Assembly (NCBI RefSeq): GCF_900176885.1
Contig: NZ_LT839648.1
Coordinates: forward strand, 2,006,377-2,070,376
Origin: Oceanobacillus senegalensis
GTDB lineage: Bacteria; Bacillota; Bacilli; Bacillales; Amphibacillaceae
DNA length: 64,000 bases
Reading direction: 5' to 3'
Under the pieces are notes generated by a model. It ran no database searches and had not been told where the DNA came from. It worked only from the letters and a program-made list of their open reading frames with translations. Positions within the stretch are counted from its first letter, which is position 1. Every line of letters starts with the position of its first letter. Position numbers and translations under genes: made by a program. Of this stretch, positions 41,748 through 52,009 are shown piece by piece.

Positions 41748-42335
41748 ATGAAAAAGATTACTAAGCTATTATTAATAACAGCTATGTCAGTAAGTATCTT
41801 TACTATTCCAATACATGCAGACGCAACATCATACACTGTTCAAAAGGGAGATACATTTTGGAAAATAGCTCAAAAATATGGTACTACTCTAACAAACTTA
41901 CAAATTGCTAATAAGCGCTCAGGGAATACCCTATATATAGGAGAAACGATTAACATTCCAGATTTCATTTCCTTTGAAGACAAAGAATTAATGGCAAAGC
42001 TCGTACATGCAGAAGCAAAAGGGGAACCATATGCCGGAAAAGTAGCCGTTGCTACCGTAGTTTTAAATCGAGTTGACCATCAAGAATTCCCTAACACTGT
42101 ACGTGGTGTCATTTATGAAAAAGCTGGTGGACATTTTGCTTTTACACCTGTTCAAAATGGGGAAATCAACAATGGATACACTTCAGAGGATATGCGTGCA
42201 GTAAATGAAGCCATCGCTTATAGGGGCCAAGGAAATGGTTCTATCTATTTTTATAATCCACAAACAGCCAAAAGTGACTGGATTCGATCTCGTGAAGTAA
42301 CTGTTACTATCGGAAATCATCGGTTTGCAAGATAA
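41748..42335 (+). CDS. LysM-SleB type cell wall hydrolase
   Basis: A signal peptide (to about residue 24, IHADA) is followed by one LysM domain (YTVQKGDTFWKIAQKYGTTL, 29-48, ending near 72). A hydrolase_2 domain of the SleB/CwlJ type follows, with VHAEAKGEPYAGKVAVATVV (about 87-106) and the FTPVQNGEIN segment. Such proteins cleave spore cortex or vegetative peptidoglycan. The start is ATG 41748 behind GGGGAGG, not the earlier in-frame ATG. It lies alone, with a terminator after it. Confidence 0.92.
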   Translation: MKKITKLLLITAMSVSIFTIPIHADATSYTVQKGDTFWKIAQKYGTTLTNLQIANKRSGNTLYIGETINIPDFISFEDKELMAKLVHAEAKGEPYAGKVAVATVVLNRVDHQEFPNTVRGVIYEKAGGHFAFTPVQNGEINNGYTSEDMRAVNEAIAYRGQGNGSIYFYNPQTAKSDWIRSREVTVTIGNHRFAR

Positions 42336-42343
42336 TAGAAGGA

Positions 42344-42375
42344 GGATGTCCTAACTTTTTGGGCATCCTTTTTTT
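42344..42375 (+). terminator. Terminator after the SleB-like gene
   Basis: GGATGTCC pairs with GGGCATCC (one G-U) and TTTTTTT follows. Confidence 0.9.
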
Positions 42376-42612
42376 AACTTTTAAAGCAACATTTTAATCA
42401 CCTATAGATAAGTTTAATATCAGCTACTATGACCAAAAGGGAACTTTATAGTCAATTGTCGAAACATGAAGCGATATAAATCTTATGTCGAATCACGCGA
42501 GTATTAACATCTTATTGTTCTTTATAACGAACATCTTATAGTACTTCTCGAATTCTGTCGAAAAAATAAAATTCCCCGCCCAACGTTCGACTCAAGCGAG
42601 GATTTTGTCGAA

Positions 42613-43920
42613 TTACATTTCCCCTATTTGCATAATAGTAGTTTTCGGAAAGTAAAATTCAACTATTTCTTCATAGGATTTTCCTTTTTCCCCCATTACA
42701 TATGCTCCCCACTGACTCATTCCAACACCATGTCCAAATCCCTTCCCTTTCATTGTATAAACTTCGCCATCCTTCTCTAAAGAGTCAATGAGATAGCTTT
42801 TAAACACCGTTCCACCTATCATAGGTCGAATCCGATTTAGTTTCACATTATTTAGACTAACTTCCTGATACCAGACCGTACCATCAAATAATCTCCACAA
42901 AAATGTTATAGAAATGGATCCTTTTACACTACGATCGGATGGAAGTTGTTGATTGGACAATTCGAATGTAGGTATGGATAGGATTTTAATGTCACCTGGA
43001 TATCCTCTGTTATTTAACCAGTTTTTGATCGTTTCTGTTATTTCTTTATCCTTTTCTTCGACTTCATTCCACCAGTTGGGGCTATCCCATTCTATATCCT
43101 CTAATGAGATTTGAGTTTCATTTAATGTAAATTCCCAGGGGTGTGTAGGATCATAAGGGTCTTTTTTTATTGGGAAGAATGGCATGGCTTTTCCTCCCCA
43201 AACATGGGAATTATTTTCTGTTTTCCCTCCATTACTTGCAGAATAAAAGGCATTAATAAGCCTATTATTATAAGTAATAACCTCACCCTTTGTTTCATTT
43301 ACAGCTTTTGTTGTTTTGGGATCCCATGCAAATCCGCCATATACCTGATAACGAATCGTATCATCAATTTCCTCTCCCACGTGCGATGCAGCATATGTCC
43401 TTGCTGCTAATGCTTGTGCTTTTAATGTATGAAGACTCCATTCGGAAAAGACTTCAAAAGGGACAACCCCTTTTAAATAATCCTCTAAAGGTAACTGATT
43501 CACAGGGCGGATATGTTGTCCATTTTCTAACCTTAGCTCCATTGCTCCCAAATAAGGTTTATCATTAATATGAATCACATGTTGATTATCATAGTTATTT
43601 GGAATGAGTACGAGTGAATCATTTATTTCGTATGTTTTTTTATTTCCTTTTAAAAACAGAGAACCGTTTTTAACTGTCAGTTTGTACTCGACCCCCTCCC
43701 TTAATTGTACAGTTGGATCAAGCGAGAAATAATCACCTTCCATTTTAATAGTTAACTTAGAAGTGTCTCCAATATGATTCACTAAGCGTACACGCATCAT
43801 TTCCTCTGCTTCTGTCACGTTTGGAATTAAAAATGTAGTAATCAATAGTAGAAATGAAATTATGTATTTCATTTTCCCTACCAATTGTCTGTCCACATTC
43901 CCAAAATTATTACAACCCAT
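42613..43920 (-). CDS. SpoIID/LytB-domain protein
   Basis: An N-terminal hydrophobic segment (MKYIISFLLLITTFLIPN) directs the protein outside. The SpoIID domain runs from about residue 135 to 420: PLEDYLKGVVPFEV, LKAQALAARTYAASH, FYSASNGGKTENN and the C-terminal GKGFGHGVGMSQWGAYVM. Relatives are lytic transglycosylases that remove peptidoglycan in engulfment, or LytB amidase enhancers. Length is 435 residues. The first ATG has the better ribosome site (GGAGGAGG); a start at the hydrophobic MKYII is also possible. It is not adjacent to spoIIQ or murAA, so a role other than SpoIID itself is likely. Confidence 0.9.
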   Translation of the reverse strand: MGCNNFGNVDRQLVGKMKYIISFLLLITTFLIPNVTEAEEMMRVRLVNHIGDTSKLTIKMEGDYFSLDPTVQLREGVEYKLTVKNGSLFLKGNKKTYEINDSLVLIPNNYDNQHVIHINDKPYLGAMELRLENGQHIRPVNQLPLEDYLKGVVPFEVFSEWSLHTLKAQALAARTYAASHVGEEIDDTIRYQVYGGFAWDPKTTKAVNETKGEVITYNNRLINAFYSASNGGKTENNSHVWGGKAMPFFPIKKDPYDPTHPWEFTLNETQISLEDIEWDSPNWWNEVEEKDKEITETIKNWLNNRGYPGDIKILSIPTFELSNQQLPSDRSVKGSISITFLWRLFDGTVWYQEVSLNNVKLNRIRPMIGGTVFKSYLIDSLEKDGEVYTMKGKGFGHGVGMSQWGAYVMGEKGKSYEEIVEFYFPKTTIMQIGEM

Positions 43921-44044
43921 TCCAAGTCTCCTCCTCCATTTTTATGTATAGTTTTCATTAGGTTCATAAATTTATTCCGATTATTTCAGTTGTATCACAG
44001 AAATTTTATAACTAAGAATTTTTCCATTACCCTTACTCCCATAA

Positions 44045-44078
44045 AAAAGCAGAACCCAATTTAATGAGTTCTGCTTTT
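44045..44078 (-). terminator. Terminator after sbcCD (bidirectional type)
   Basis: AAAAGCAGAAC pairs with GTTCTGCTTTT around a 12-base loop, with A and T runs outside. Confidence 0.88.
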
Positions 44079-44120
44079 AAAAGGTTGTTTTCTTTTAGAT
44101 TGTTGTTTCAATTACGTTAT

Positions 44121-44197
44121 ATATAGAATGCGCAGTAACTTCACCCAAAATCTGGAGCTTAAATACCGCTGCGGAAATACACTGCACTTTCCGTAGC
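44121..44197. repeat. Dispersed intergenic repeat B, partial copy
   Basis: Inverted relative to 12343-12416 and nearly identical over about 75 bases (TATAGAATGCGCAGTAAC through CTGCGGAAATACACT), with few substitutions. Confidence 0.8.
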
Positions 44198-44281
44198 GCA
44201 AATCAACACGCGGAGAAATTAAATGGGCATAACCCTTGTAAAAAGACAACAAAGTGTACGAATAGAGGCATTTTTAAAATA

Positions 44282-47200
44282 TTATTTCAAAACAAATTTT
44301 GTCTTACTGAATCCTTCTTTCGTTTTTTCAACTTCTAAAATGGCCGGAAACATATTTTTCAAATCTTCAACATGGGATATAACACCAATCATACGTCCAG
44401 ATTGTTGAATTTCAATTAAAGTATCAATCGATTTGTTTAACGCCTCTTCATCCAATGAGCCAAATCCTTCATCAATAAACATCGTATCTATCGAAATATT
44501 ACCTTGGAAGCTTTGAATGACATCTGACATTCCTAGTGCCAAACACAAGGAAGCATTAAACTTCTCTCCCCCTGACAATGTTTTTACATCACGGGTTTGA
44601 CCGGTATAGGTATCATACACATCCAGTCCTAAACCACTTTGACGTCCATGGGATTCTTGACGGTCACTTCGTATTAAATAGAACTGTCCATTTGATAAGC
44701 GTTTTAATCGATGGTTTGCAGCATCAATAATTCTTTCCAAGTATTCAATTTGTAGATATCTCTCAAATGAAATCCGTTTGTCATTTTGACCTCTAATTAC
44801 ATCGTGTAAATCAGAAATGATACTTCGTTGTTTATCCAACTTATCCACTTTTTCTTCCACTTCTTTAAGTGTCGTAATCATTCTTGTTGCTTCTTGATAG
44901 TACTCTTTTGATGCATTTAACTGATGTAAAGCAGACTCATACTCTTGTTTTAATTGTTCGAGTTTAACTTCAAATTGCGTTAAATCCGATCTTTCTTTTT
45001 CTTGTAATTCAGCATGTAATTCTCGTACCTGTTGCTTCACAGTAAAAAGACTTTCCCTGAATTTTTGGACAGCCTCTTTTAACTTTTCACGTTTTGCTGA
45101 ATCCATTTTCGCTTGGGCATACATTTCCTCTGAAGTAAATTCAGCCTTACTAAGTTGTTCCCGAAAGGCTTTCTCTGCTTTTTCCTTACGTTCCATTGTT
45201 TCCTCTAGCTGCTGTTTAGAGTGAGCTACGTTTGCTTTCGCCTTCGTATCATTTTCCTTTACTATTTCATAATGTTTTTTAGCGGTTTCCCAGGATTCTT
45301 CTAGCTTCACTTGATATTTAGCGGTTTCTTGTATCGCTTTTTTCAATACAGATAATTCCCTAACGGATTCAGGTATACTGTTTATTCTCTCATCATAACG
45401 TACTTTTGTGGTTTCATACACCGTTTTACATTCTTGAAAAACTTTATCTCGTTTTTCTTTTTGCATTTCCATTTGTTTTAATTTCTTAAGTTCTTCATCA
45501 TGATTAAGGCGCAAAACTCGTAATTCTTCTGCCTGTTTTGTTAGTTGCTCAACTTCTGCTTTTAACTGTTTCCCTTCCCTAACAACTTGTTCATACGCTT
45601 CGATTGCAGATTCTTCTTGGATGGAATACTCGGAAAGCTCTTTTGCTTTTTCATCTTTCTGTGTGACTTTTGTTTCTAATAAAGCTTCCGCCTTCCGATA
45701 GAAATCTTGCTTTTCATCCATTTTCGTTTTTAAATTATCCAATTCTTCTTTTAATACCAATGAATCATTATTAGTTGCCTTCTTAGGATGATCCAAACTA
45801 CCGCAGACTGGACATGCTTCCCCCTCATGTAAATGAGAAGCCAATAAACTTGCTTGATTATTTACCCATAAGGATTCCGCCTCATAATATTTCTTTTTTT
45901 GCTGTTGAAATTCATTCTGTTTTTCCTGTACATCTTTTTTCAACTCGTCAATTTCATTCGTTAACTTTTTATAAGCTAGTAAAACTTTAGCTTTTTCCTT
46001 TACCTCTGTATACTGTTGCTGCTTTATCGTTATTTGACTAGTCGCTTCATCCAATTCCTTTATGTGCTTAACCATTGTTTCACTTTTTTCATTTTTAGTC
46101 TGTATATCTGCTTTCGCCTTTTCAAGTTCTGAGTAAGCCTGTTTTGCTTCAGTTTTATGATTGAAAACTTGTCGTTTAAGCTTATCCAAGTCTTCAACCA
46201 TTGGTAAATACTCATTTAAACGATCTAATCTTTTAGCAACCTTTTCTCTTTCTTCTTTCTTCCCTTCTTCTTCCTTATACGCTTTCTCGGCAATTTGCAG
46301 CTGTTGACTTACTTCTTTATGATAGTTCTCTGCCTCAGCTAATGCTTCAGCTTTATCTTTCTCTGCTTTTCTCCATTCACTCACTTGCTTATCATAGACT
46401 TCAATATTGCTCGCTCGTTCTGCATCTGCCAATTGTTTTTCCTTCATTTCAACAGCTGGCATTTTCTCTTCTAATTCTAATAATCTTTCTTTCTTCAGAT
46501 CCAACTGTAAAAAACGATCATTTATGGCTTTTGCTTGGTAATATTGGTTTTGCTGCTTATCGTGTTCCTTATAAGCAACCTTATATTTCTGCTGATCGAT
46601 TTCTATCTGTTTTTGGTAAAAACGCTCTTCCTGCTCTAATCCGGTGATGACCTGATTCACATTATAATAATCCTCTGAAAGAATCTGAAATAGTTTAGAT
46701 TCCTCCCGTTCTGGTAGAGACACTGTTATATTTTGAATATGATGGTCTCTTAATCTTTTGACTTGTTCAAAATCCTGTCCTACCTGTTGCTTCTTTTGTT
46801 TTAGCCGTTCACCAATTTGTTTGTATGACTCTGTTTTGAAAATTCGACGTAAGATTTCTTCTTTATTTTCCGTTTCTGATGTTAAAAGCTTACGAAATTC
46901 CCCCTGTGGTAACATCACAATTTGTTTAAATTGATCCTTCGTTAATCCAATAATTTCTTCAACCTTTTTATCAATCTCTGAAACAATTTGTCGATCCACA
47001 CACGGTATTTCCCTGCCATCTACCTTTTCATAGAATTCATACTTTTCCCCTGTTTTTGTCTTATTACCTTTTTTTACATGTCCCAATTGACGTAAAATGC
47101 GATAGACCCTGCCATGGATAGCAAATTCTAGTTCAACAGATGTATGTGTACTATCCTCCGCAAAATCACTTCGCAGCATCGTATGATTTTCACGGTCTGA

Positions 47201-47374
47201 CCCACTTGCACTTCCATATAACGCAAAGCAAATCCCATCAAAAATTGTTGTTTTCCCTGCACCAGTATTACCCGAAATAACAAATAGATGATTTTGTTCA
47301 AGATTTGAAAAATCAATGGTTTCGGTATATTTATACGGACCGAACGCAGTCATTGTTAACTTCAGTGGTTTCAA
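44282..47374 (-). CDS. sbcC: Exonuclease subunit SbcC (Rad50-like)
   Basis: SbcC is the SMC-like ATPase partner of SbcD and cuts hairpin and protein-blocked DNA ends. The 1030 residues have a Walker A SGNTGAGKTT (34-43) and two long coiled coils (about 180-500 and 540-850). A CPVCG zinc hook lies near residue 520. The C-terminal half-site has TLSGGEKFNASLCLALGM (about 930) and Walker B DTMFIDEGFGSLDEEAL (about 965). It is 24 bases after sbcD and ends the pair. Hairpin repeats in the window are the sort of structure this enzyme removes. Confidence 0.97.
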   Translation of the reverse strand: MKPLKLTMTAFGPYKYTETIDFSNLEQNHLFVISGNTGAGKTTIFDGICFALYGSASGSDRENHTMLRSDFAEDSTHTSVELEFAIHGRVYRILRQLGHVKKGNKTKTGEKYEFYEKVDGREIPCVDRQIVSEIDKKVEEIIGLTKDQFKQIVMLPQGEFRKLLTSETENKEEILRRIFKTESYKQIGERLKQKKQQVGQDFEQVKRLRDHHIQNITVSLPEREESKLFQILSEDYYNVNQVITGLEQEERFYQKQIEIDQQKYKVAYKEHDKQQNQYYQAKAINDRFLQLDLKKERLLELEEKMPAVEMKEKQLADAERASNIEVYDKQVSEWRKAEKDKAEALAEAENYHKEVSQQLQIAEKAYKEEEGKKEEREKVAKRLDRLNEYLPMVEDLDKLKRQVFNHKTEAKQAYSELEKAKADIQTKNEKSETMVKHIKELDEATSQITIKQQQYTEVKEKAKVLLAYKKLTNEIDELKKDVQEKQNEFQQQKKKYYEAESLWVNNQASLLASHLHEGEACPVCGSLDHPKKATNNDSLVLKEELDNLKTKMDEKQDFYRKAEALLETKVTQKDEKAKELSEYSIQEESAIEAYEQVVREGKQLKAEVEQLTKQAEELRVLRLNHDEELKKLKQMEMQKEKRDKVFQECKTVYETTKVRYDERINSIPESVRELSVLKKAIQETAKYQVKLEESWETAKKHYEIVKENDTKAKANVAHSKQQLEETMERKEKAEKAFREQLSKAEFTSEEMYAQAKMDSAKREKLKEAVQKFRESLFTVKQQVRELHAELQEKERSDLTQFEVKLEQLKQEYESALHQLNASKEYYQEATRMITTLKEVEEKVDKLDKQRSIISDLHDVIRGQNDKRISFERYLQIEYLERIIDAANHRLKRLSNGQFYLIRSDRQESHGRQSGLGLDVYDTYTGQTRDVKTLSGGEKFNASLCLALGMSDVIQSFQGNISIDTMFIDEGFGSLDEEALNKSIDTLIEIQQSGRMIGVISHVEDLKNMFPAILEVEKTKEGFSKTKFVLK

Positions 47375-47398
47375 TACACCATTCCCCCTTCCATTTTA

Positions 47399-48583
47399 CT
47401 AATTTCGAACAACCTCTCTTTTCTCTGATGTTTCATTGTCCTCCTGTAATATTTCATTTAATGCTTCTTTGAACAGATTCTCCGTATCTTCATTTGGCTC
47501 ATTTCCCTTTACTTCCTTATAAAAGGCTTTGAAAAGTTCAAAATCACTCAATTTGCTTCGATTTTCTTTTTGCGCTTCATTCTCATGAAGGAATGTTCGA
47601 TTCACATTTTTTCGCTCTACATGCATGGCATTAGGATAAACTGAACGAACCTTTTCCATAGGAGATAACACCGGTGTTTCATCAAGTAACTTAACAAAAA
47701 CATAATCTTCATTAACAGGATGCCTGAGTAAACCTTCCATTGTGGCCTCCACCGTACGAATATCACGTCTTGGGGCAAAAAGACGTTTTTCAATTGAAAC
47801 ATTTCCAAGAGCATCCATTTCAACAACATGAAATCCCTTTTGATGACGTTCTTCTGAAATAGAATATTTTAATATAGAACCGGAATAGCGGATTGTTTCA
47901 TTTTGAACAAAATGGGCCTGATGTAAGTGACCAAGTGCGGTGTAATGAAAGGCGTTAAAATGTTGGGCATTCACATATTCTGCTCCGCCAATAGATAGTG
48001 GTCTTTCCGATTCACTTGTATTTTCTTCCTTTTCACCGAATGGAGTAACAAAAGCATGTCCGATATAAACGTGGCGACTATTTGGATCCATATTACGCTT
48101 TATTCGCTCCAGAATCTTTTCTTGAGCATCGTCATGGCTACGTATCTCATCATCTTCCAAAACGGTTCGTACAACACTAGGATCACAGTATGGAACAAGG
48201 TGAAAATGAACCTCCCCATGTTCATCAGGTAAGACGACAGGTTTTAATTCCTTCGTAAAATTACCAATAATATGGAAGCCTTTTTCCCTCATAATTTTAC
48301 TTCCAAAATTTAATCGACTAGGACTATCATGATTACCAGCTACTGCTAAGACAGGAGTATGTAACTTTAACACGATTGTCTCTAACACTTCATCTAGCAG
48401 ATGGACAGCCTCTGTTGGCGGTACCGCTCGGTCATAAAGATCCCCTGCAATAATCACAGCATCTGGTTTCTCTTCTTCTATGGCTTGAATAAATTGATCA
48501 AGAACATATCGCTGGTCTTCTGTCATATAGACACCCTGAACTAATTTTCCTAAATGCCAATCGGCCGTATGAAAAAACTTCAT
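47399..48583 (-). CDS. sbcD: Exonuclease subunit SbcD (Mre11-like)
   Basis: This is the nuclease subunit of SbcCD. The 394 residues show metallophosphoesterase motifs in order: HTADWHLGK (5-13), IAGDLYDRAVPP (about 45-56), VAGNHDSPSRL (about 82-92) and a later GHAFVTP / LGHLHQAHF pair of metal histidines. The C-terminal part binds SbcC. It precedes sbcC in a two-gene operon with the usual order. Repeat A lies about 180 bases upstream. Confidence 0.97.
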   Translation of the reverse strand: MKFFHTADWHLGKLVQGVYMTEDQRYVLDQFIQAIEEEKPDAVIIAGDLYDRAVPPTEAVHLLDEVLETIVLKLHTPVLAVAGNHDSPSRLNFGSKIMREKGFHIIGNFTKELKPVVLPDEHGEVHFHLVPYCDPSVVRTVLEDDEIRSHDDAQEKILERIKRNMDPNSRHVYIGHAFVTPFGEKEENTSESERPLSIGGAEYVNAQHFNAFHYTALGHLHQAHFVQNETIRYSGSILKYSISEERHQKGFHVVEMDALGNVSIEKRLFAPRRDIRTVEATMEGLLRHPVNEDYVFVKLLDETPVLSPMEKVRSVYPNAMHVERKNVNRTFLHENEAQKENRSKLSDFELFKAFYKEVKGNEPNEDTENLFKEALNEILQEDNETSEKREVVRN

Positions 48584-49048
48584 AAACCAAACTCCTTTCT
48601 CTTCATTTTATAACGTTGAGTCAAATCTAGTTGTCTATAAGAGGGGTTTTTATCCCTAATTGATTGTTAGATACGTGAGGTATTTCTGGCTACCCCCATT
48701 TATATTCTTGAAAAATATTAAACTCTTCTCTCTCAGAGACTTACAGCTAGTAAATCACGTGTTAAAGTGAATCATTAATCCGTGGAGGTCTCTTTCATCC
48801 ACCATCTACAACGATTCGCTTTTTCTTCTTTATTGATTTAGGGGGATTACTGCCCCTTAACCTGCGATAAAACTACAAAATCTACGTCATTCTATTATAC
48901 CATATCTAACAACATCATTTAGTGTCTAATTTGATACGTATGGTTTTCACCAATCCATGTAATTTGTTGATTTTAGCGGATGTGTTGGGGTTTAGTAGCT
49001 CTTCCTGTTAAAATATAGATAGAGAGTTTCTAAATACATGGAGTGAGA
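48584..49048. other. Divergent intergenic region sbcD / SLAP gene
   Basis: About 460 bases containing one copy of repeat A at 48762-48872. The remainder is AT-rich and no further element was recognised. Confidence 0.6.
48762..48872. repeat. Dispersed hairpin repeat A
   Basis: AAAGTGAATCATTAATCCG, then the hairpin GTGGAGG..CCACCATC, and the end GGGGGATTACTGCCCCTTAACC with CTGCGATAAAA. It is about 111 bases long. Confidence 0.8.
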
Positions 49049-49441
49049 ATGATAATGATGCAAAAACTTCAATTTGAATCGAAATGGGATAAAACAATAG
49101 CTGATAAGGACCGTGAAAATATAAAACAGATATTTAATCAAATTAAGTTAGAAGAGAAGCCGAACATTCAATTTACCCTACTTAAAGAAGCTATTAACCA
49201 TAGAGGAGATTTACTAGTAACTGTATTAATGCATAATATCAGTAATAACGATTTTCCTATCCACCAAAAGGAAATCTATTACGTAATAGATGATGAAATA
49301 CTAGCCAAACAAACTTTTGATTTTCCACATCTTATTGTAGAAAAACACACTAGTATGCCATGGACTTTTATTTTTTCAAATCATTCTGTAGCCTCTACTA
49401 CAAAAAAAACAACTGGTACAATAATACTAAAAAATCAATAA
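49049..49441 (+). CDS. SLAP domain protein
   Basis: The 130 residues carry the SLAP pattern: LLKEAINHRGDLLVTVLMHN, then a beta-rich core with YYVIDDEILAKQTFDFPHL and the typical MPWTFIFS near residue 108. SLAP domains occur in Bacillaceae exported or accessory-Sec-associated proteins, but this one has no signal peptide. The start is taken at ATG 49049, five bases after GGAG; other ATGs at 49055 and 49058 are possible. It is monocistronic. Confidence 0.75.
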   Translation: MIMMQKLQFESKWDKTIADKDRENIKQIFNQIKLEEKPNIQFTLLKEAINHRGDLLVTVLMHNISNNDFPIHQKEIYYVIDDEILAKQTFDFPHLIVEKHTSMPWTFIFSNHSVASTTKKTTGTIILKNQ

Positions 49442-49607
49442 ATCGTTTTCTTCACTGTGTAACAGGATAAAATGGATATTACTCTACATAGTTGAATAAA
49501 ATACTTACAATAACTTTATATAAACGAAACAAATATGAAAGACAATAAGTATCTTTCTTATAGTACATTGAATATATATCAGAACTACGGAATGGGGAGG
49601 ATTTTGA

Positions 49608-51938
49608 ATGAAACAAGAATCTGAATACCATACAAAAAATCAAACAGACGAACGTCAAGCTGAAGAACATAGGTTCAAACGCGTAATAGAAATTATTGAT
49701 AAAAGATTACAGGCATTACATACAAGATCATCTGGTTTAAAAGAAAATATTATTGACCTCCGTAAAAATTTCTGGGACGATGTTACGGTAAATTTAGATG
49801 AACCAGATGATGTAAATGAAACCCAAGCAAGCCTGAAGCAACAATCAGAATTTCTTCAAGAGCGTGAACGTTCTCATGGGAAAATGGATAAAGAGCGAAA
49901 GATTCTGGAACGTCTTAGAAACTCCCCTTATTTTGGGCGAATTGATTTTAGGGAAAACCTAAATGACCAAGATGAAAAAATCTATATAGGAATTGCCTCA
50001 CTTATGGATGAAAAGGAAGAGGATTTCCTTGTTTATGATTGGCGTGCACCAATCTCAAGCATGTATTATGACTATCCTCCAGGACCTGCTAAATACGATA
50101 CAACAGAAGAAACTATTACTGGAGAAATCACCTTAAAAAGACAATATATTATTAGACAAAGTCAGTTTAAAGGTATGTTTGATACTGGCTTAACCATCGG
50201 GGATGGGCTCTTACAAAGGGCTCTCGGTAATAATGCAAGTACAACCATGAAAAGTATTGTTGCAACCATTCAAAAGGAACAAAATAAAATCATTCGAAAC
50301 GAGCATAGCAATTTGTTAATTGTTCAAGGTGTTGCAGGTAGCGGTAAAACATCTGCAGCACTACAACGAATCGCTTATTTAATGTATCGTTTTCGTGAAG
50401 AATTAAGTGCTAGCAATCTCCTTCTCTTTTCACCTAATCCATTGTTTTCGAATTATATAGCCAATGTACTTCCTGAATTAGGTGAAACCAATATTAGCCA
50501 AGATACTTTCTTGGAATTTTTAAGGAAAAGAATTGAGAAGAATATCGAAATAGAATCACCCTTTGAACAAATGGAATATGCACTAACTCAAAAAAAAGAC
50601 GAAATTTACCCTATTCGATTGCGAAATATGGACTACAAATCAAGCTTGGATTTTAAAGATTTACTTGATGGCTTTATCTCAAGCCTAGAAAACGAGGGTA
50701 TCCTGTTCAAAAACATTAAATTCCGTGGTCGTACCTTACTTTCTAAAGAAAGAATTCAAGAATACTTTTATTCCTTGGATGATTCTATCTCCATTCCAAA
50801 TAAAATCGAGGGTGTTTCAAAATGGTTACTCCATGAAATTCGTAAACATCAAAAGAAGGAAATATATGAAGATTGGGTATTGGATGAGGTTCAATTACTG
50901 GATAAAGAAGACTACCAAGAAGCATTCTTTAAAAGTCAAGATGAATATGAAGATGAAGACGATCCGTTACTCGAGGAAGCATTTTTAAGGAAAATTGTCA
51001 TCAAAAGAGCTTTTGCTCCAATTATAAAACGGATTAAACGTCTCGAATTCATCAATATACTTGCCACCTATCGAAGTCTGTATGAAACCTTTAACCCAAC
51101 AATAAAACCAAATAAGTGGGAAGATATTTGCCAATTTACAGTGTACCATTTGGCACATCGTCATTTATTATGGGAAGATGCAACCCCGTACCTATATTTT
51201 AAAGGAAGACTTATTGGAGATGATGCAGATCGATCCATTCGTCATTTATTTATTGACGAAGCCCAAGATTACTCCGCATTCCAATTTGCGTTTATCCGCC
51301 ATATTTTTCCATATACAAGAATGACGTTATTGGGAGATGTTAATCAAGGTATTTACGCTTATACCACGGATGAAAACCCACTTATACCTGAAATTATACA
51401 AAGTAAACACGAACGCATAACATTAACGAAAAGCTATAGGTCAACAAAGGAGATTGTAGAGTTTTCCAAACAATTTGCACCAGGGCAATCACTGATTGAA
51501 CCATTCGAGCGTAAAGGAAAAAAACCATCCATTATTAAATTAAAAAATGGAGAAAATCAAAAATCTTCGCTTCTAGCCGAAATAGATTTTCAAAGAAAGA
51601 ATGGTCACGAAACAATTGCATTAATTTGCAAAACCATGGAAGAAAGTAACCAAATTTATCAGCAACTTAAAAGGGATATCGTTATCCATCAATTGCATGA
51701 GGAAACCTACTCATTAGAAAAAGGGCTTCTTGTACTTCCTATTTATTTGGCAAAAGGGATAGAATTTGATGCAGTCATCATTCCCGATGCCTCTGATCAA
51801 CAATATGGAAAAGAATCAGACCGCGCTCTATTCTATACTGCATGTACAAGAGCAATGCATGATTTAACCATGATTGCTCCTGGGAAACCATGCATGTTTA
51901 TCGAAGAGGCGAGTGATGATACTTATAATATTAAATAG
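49608..51938 (+). CDS. helD: RNA polymerase recycling motor ATPase HelD
   Basis: HelD is a UvrD-like superfamily 1 ATPase that pries stalled RNA polymerase off DNA. The 776 residues have a charged antiparallel coiled coil (about 1-110) that reaches the polymerase secondary channel. Walker A GVAGSGKTSAAL lies near 241, Walker B FIDEAQDYSAF near 548, and TLTKSYRSTKEI and AKGIEFDAVIIP follow as later helicase motifs. Length and order match the class I HelD of Bacillus. GGGGAGG precedes the ATG, and a bidirectional terminator follows. Confidence 0.93.
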   Translation: MKQESEYHTKNQTDERQAEEHRFKRVIEIIDKRLQALHTRSSGLKENIIDLRKNFWDDVTVNLDEPDDVNETQASLKQQSEFLQERERSHGKMDKERKILERLRNSPYFGRIDFRENLNDQDEKIYIGIASLMDEKEEDFLVYDWRAPISSMYYDYPPGPAKYDTTEETITGEITLKRQYIIRQSQFKGMFDTGLTIGDGLLQRALGNNASTTMKSIVATIQKEQNKIIRNEHSNLLIVQGVAGSGKTSAALQRIAYLMYRFREELSASNLLLFSPNPLFSNYIANVLPELGETNISQDTFLEFLRKRIEKNIEIESPFEQMEYALTQKKDEIYPIRLRNMDYKSSLDFKDLLDGFISSLENEGILFKNIKFRGRTLLSKERIQEYFYSLDDSISIPNKIEGVSKWLLHEIRKHQKKEIYEDWVLDEVQLLDKEDYQEAFFKSQDEYEDEDDPLLEEAFLRKIVIKRAFAPIIKRIKRLEFINILATYRSLYETFNPTIKPNKWEDICQFTVYHLAHRHLLWEDATPYLYFKGRLIGDDADRSIRHLFIDEAQDYSAFQFAFIRHIFPYTRMTLLGDVNQGIYAYTTDENPLIPEIIQSKHERITLTKSYRSTKEIVEFSKQFAPGQSLIEPFERKGKKPSIIKLKNGENQKSSLLAEIDFQRKNGHETIALICKTMEESNQIYQQLKRDIVIHQLHEETYSLEKGLLVLPIYLAKGIEFDAVIIPDASDQQYGKESDRALFYTACTRAMHDLTMIAPGKPCMFIEEASDDTYNIK

Positions 51939-51965
51939 TTAGTTATATATCTTTCCTATGAAAAA

Positions 51966-52009
51966 TAAAATCCCAAGTCTAACATGAACGACTCGACTTG
52001 GGATTTTTC
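51966..52009. terminator. Bidirectional terminator between helD and dinB-like genes
   Basis: ATCCCAAGTC at 51970 pairs with GACTTGGGAT at 51995-52004, flanked by AAAA and TTTTT. Confidence 0.92.

Larger units (their letters stand above)
43921..44281. other. Intergenic region between sbcC and the SpoIID-like gene
   Basis: About 360 bases containing the sbcC terminator at 44045-44078, a partial copy of repeat B at 44121-44197 and an AT-rich promoter region. No gene was seen. Confidence 0.65.
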
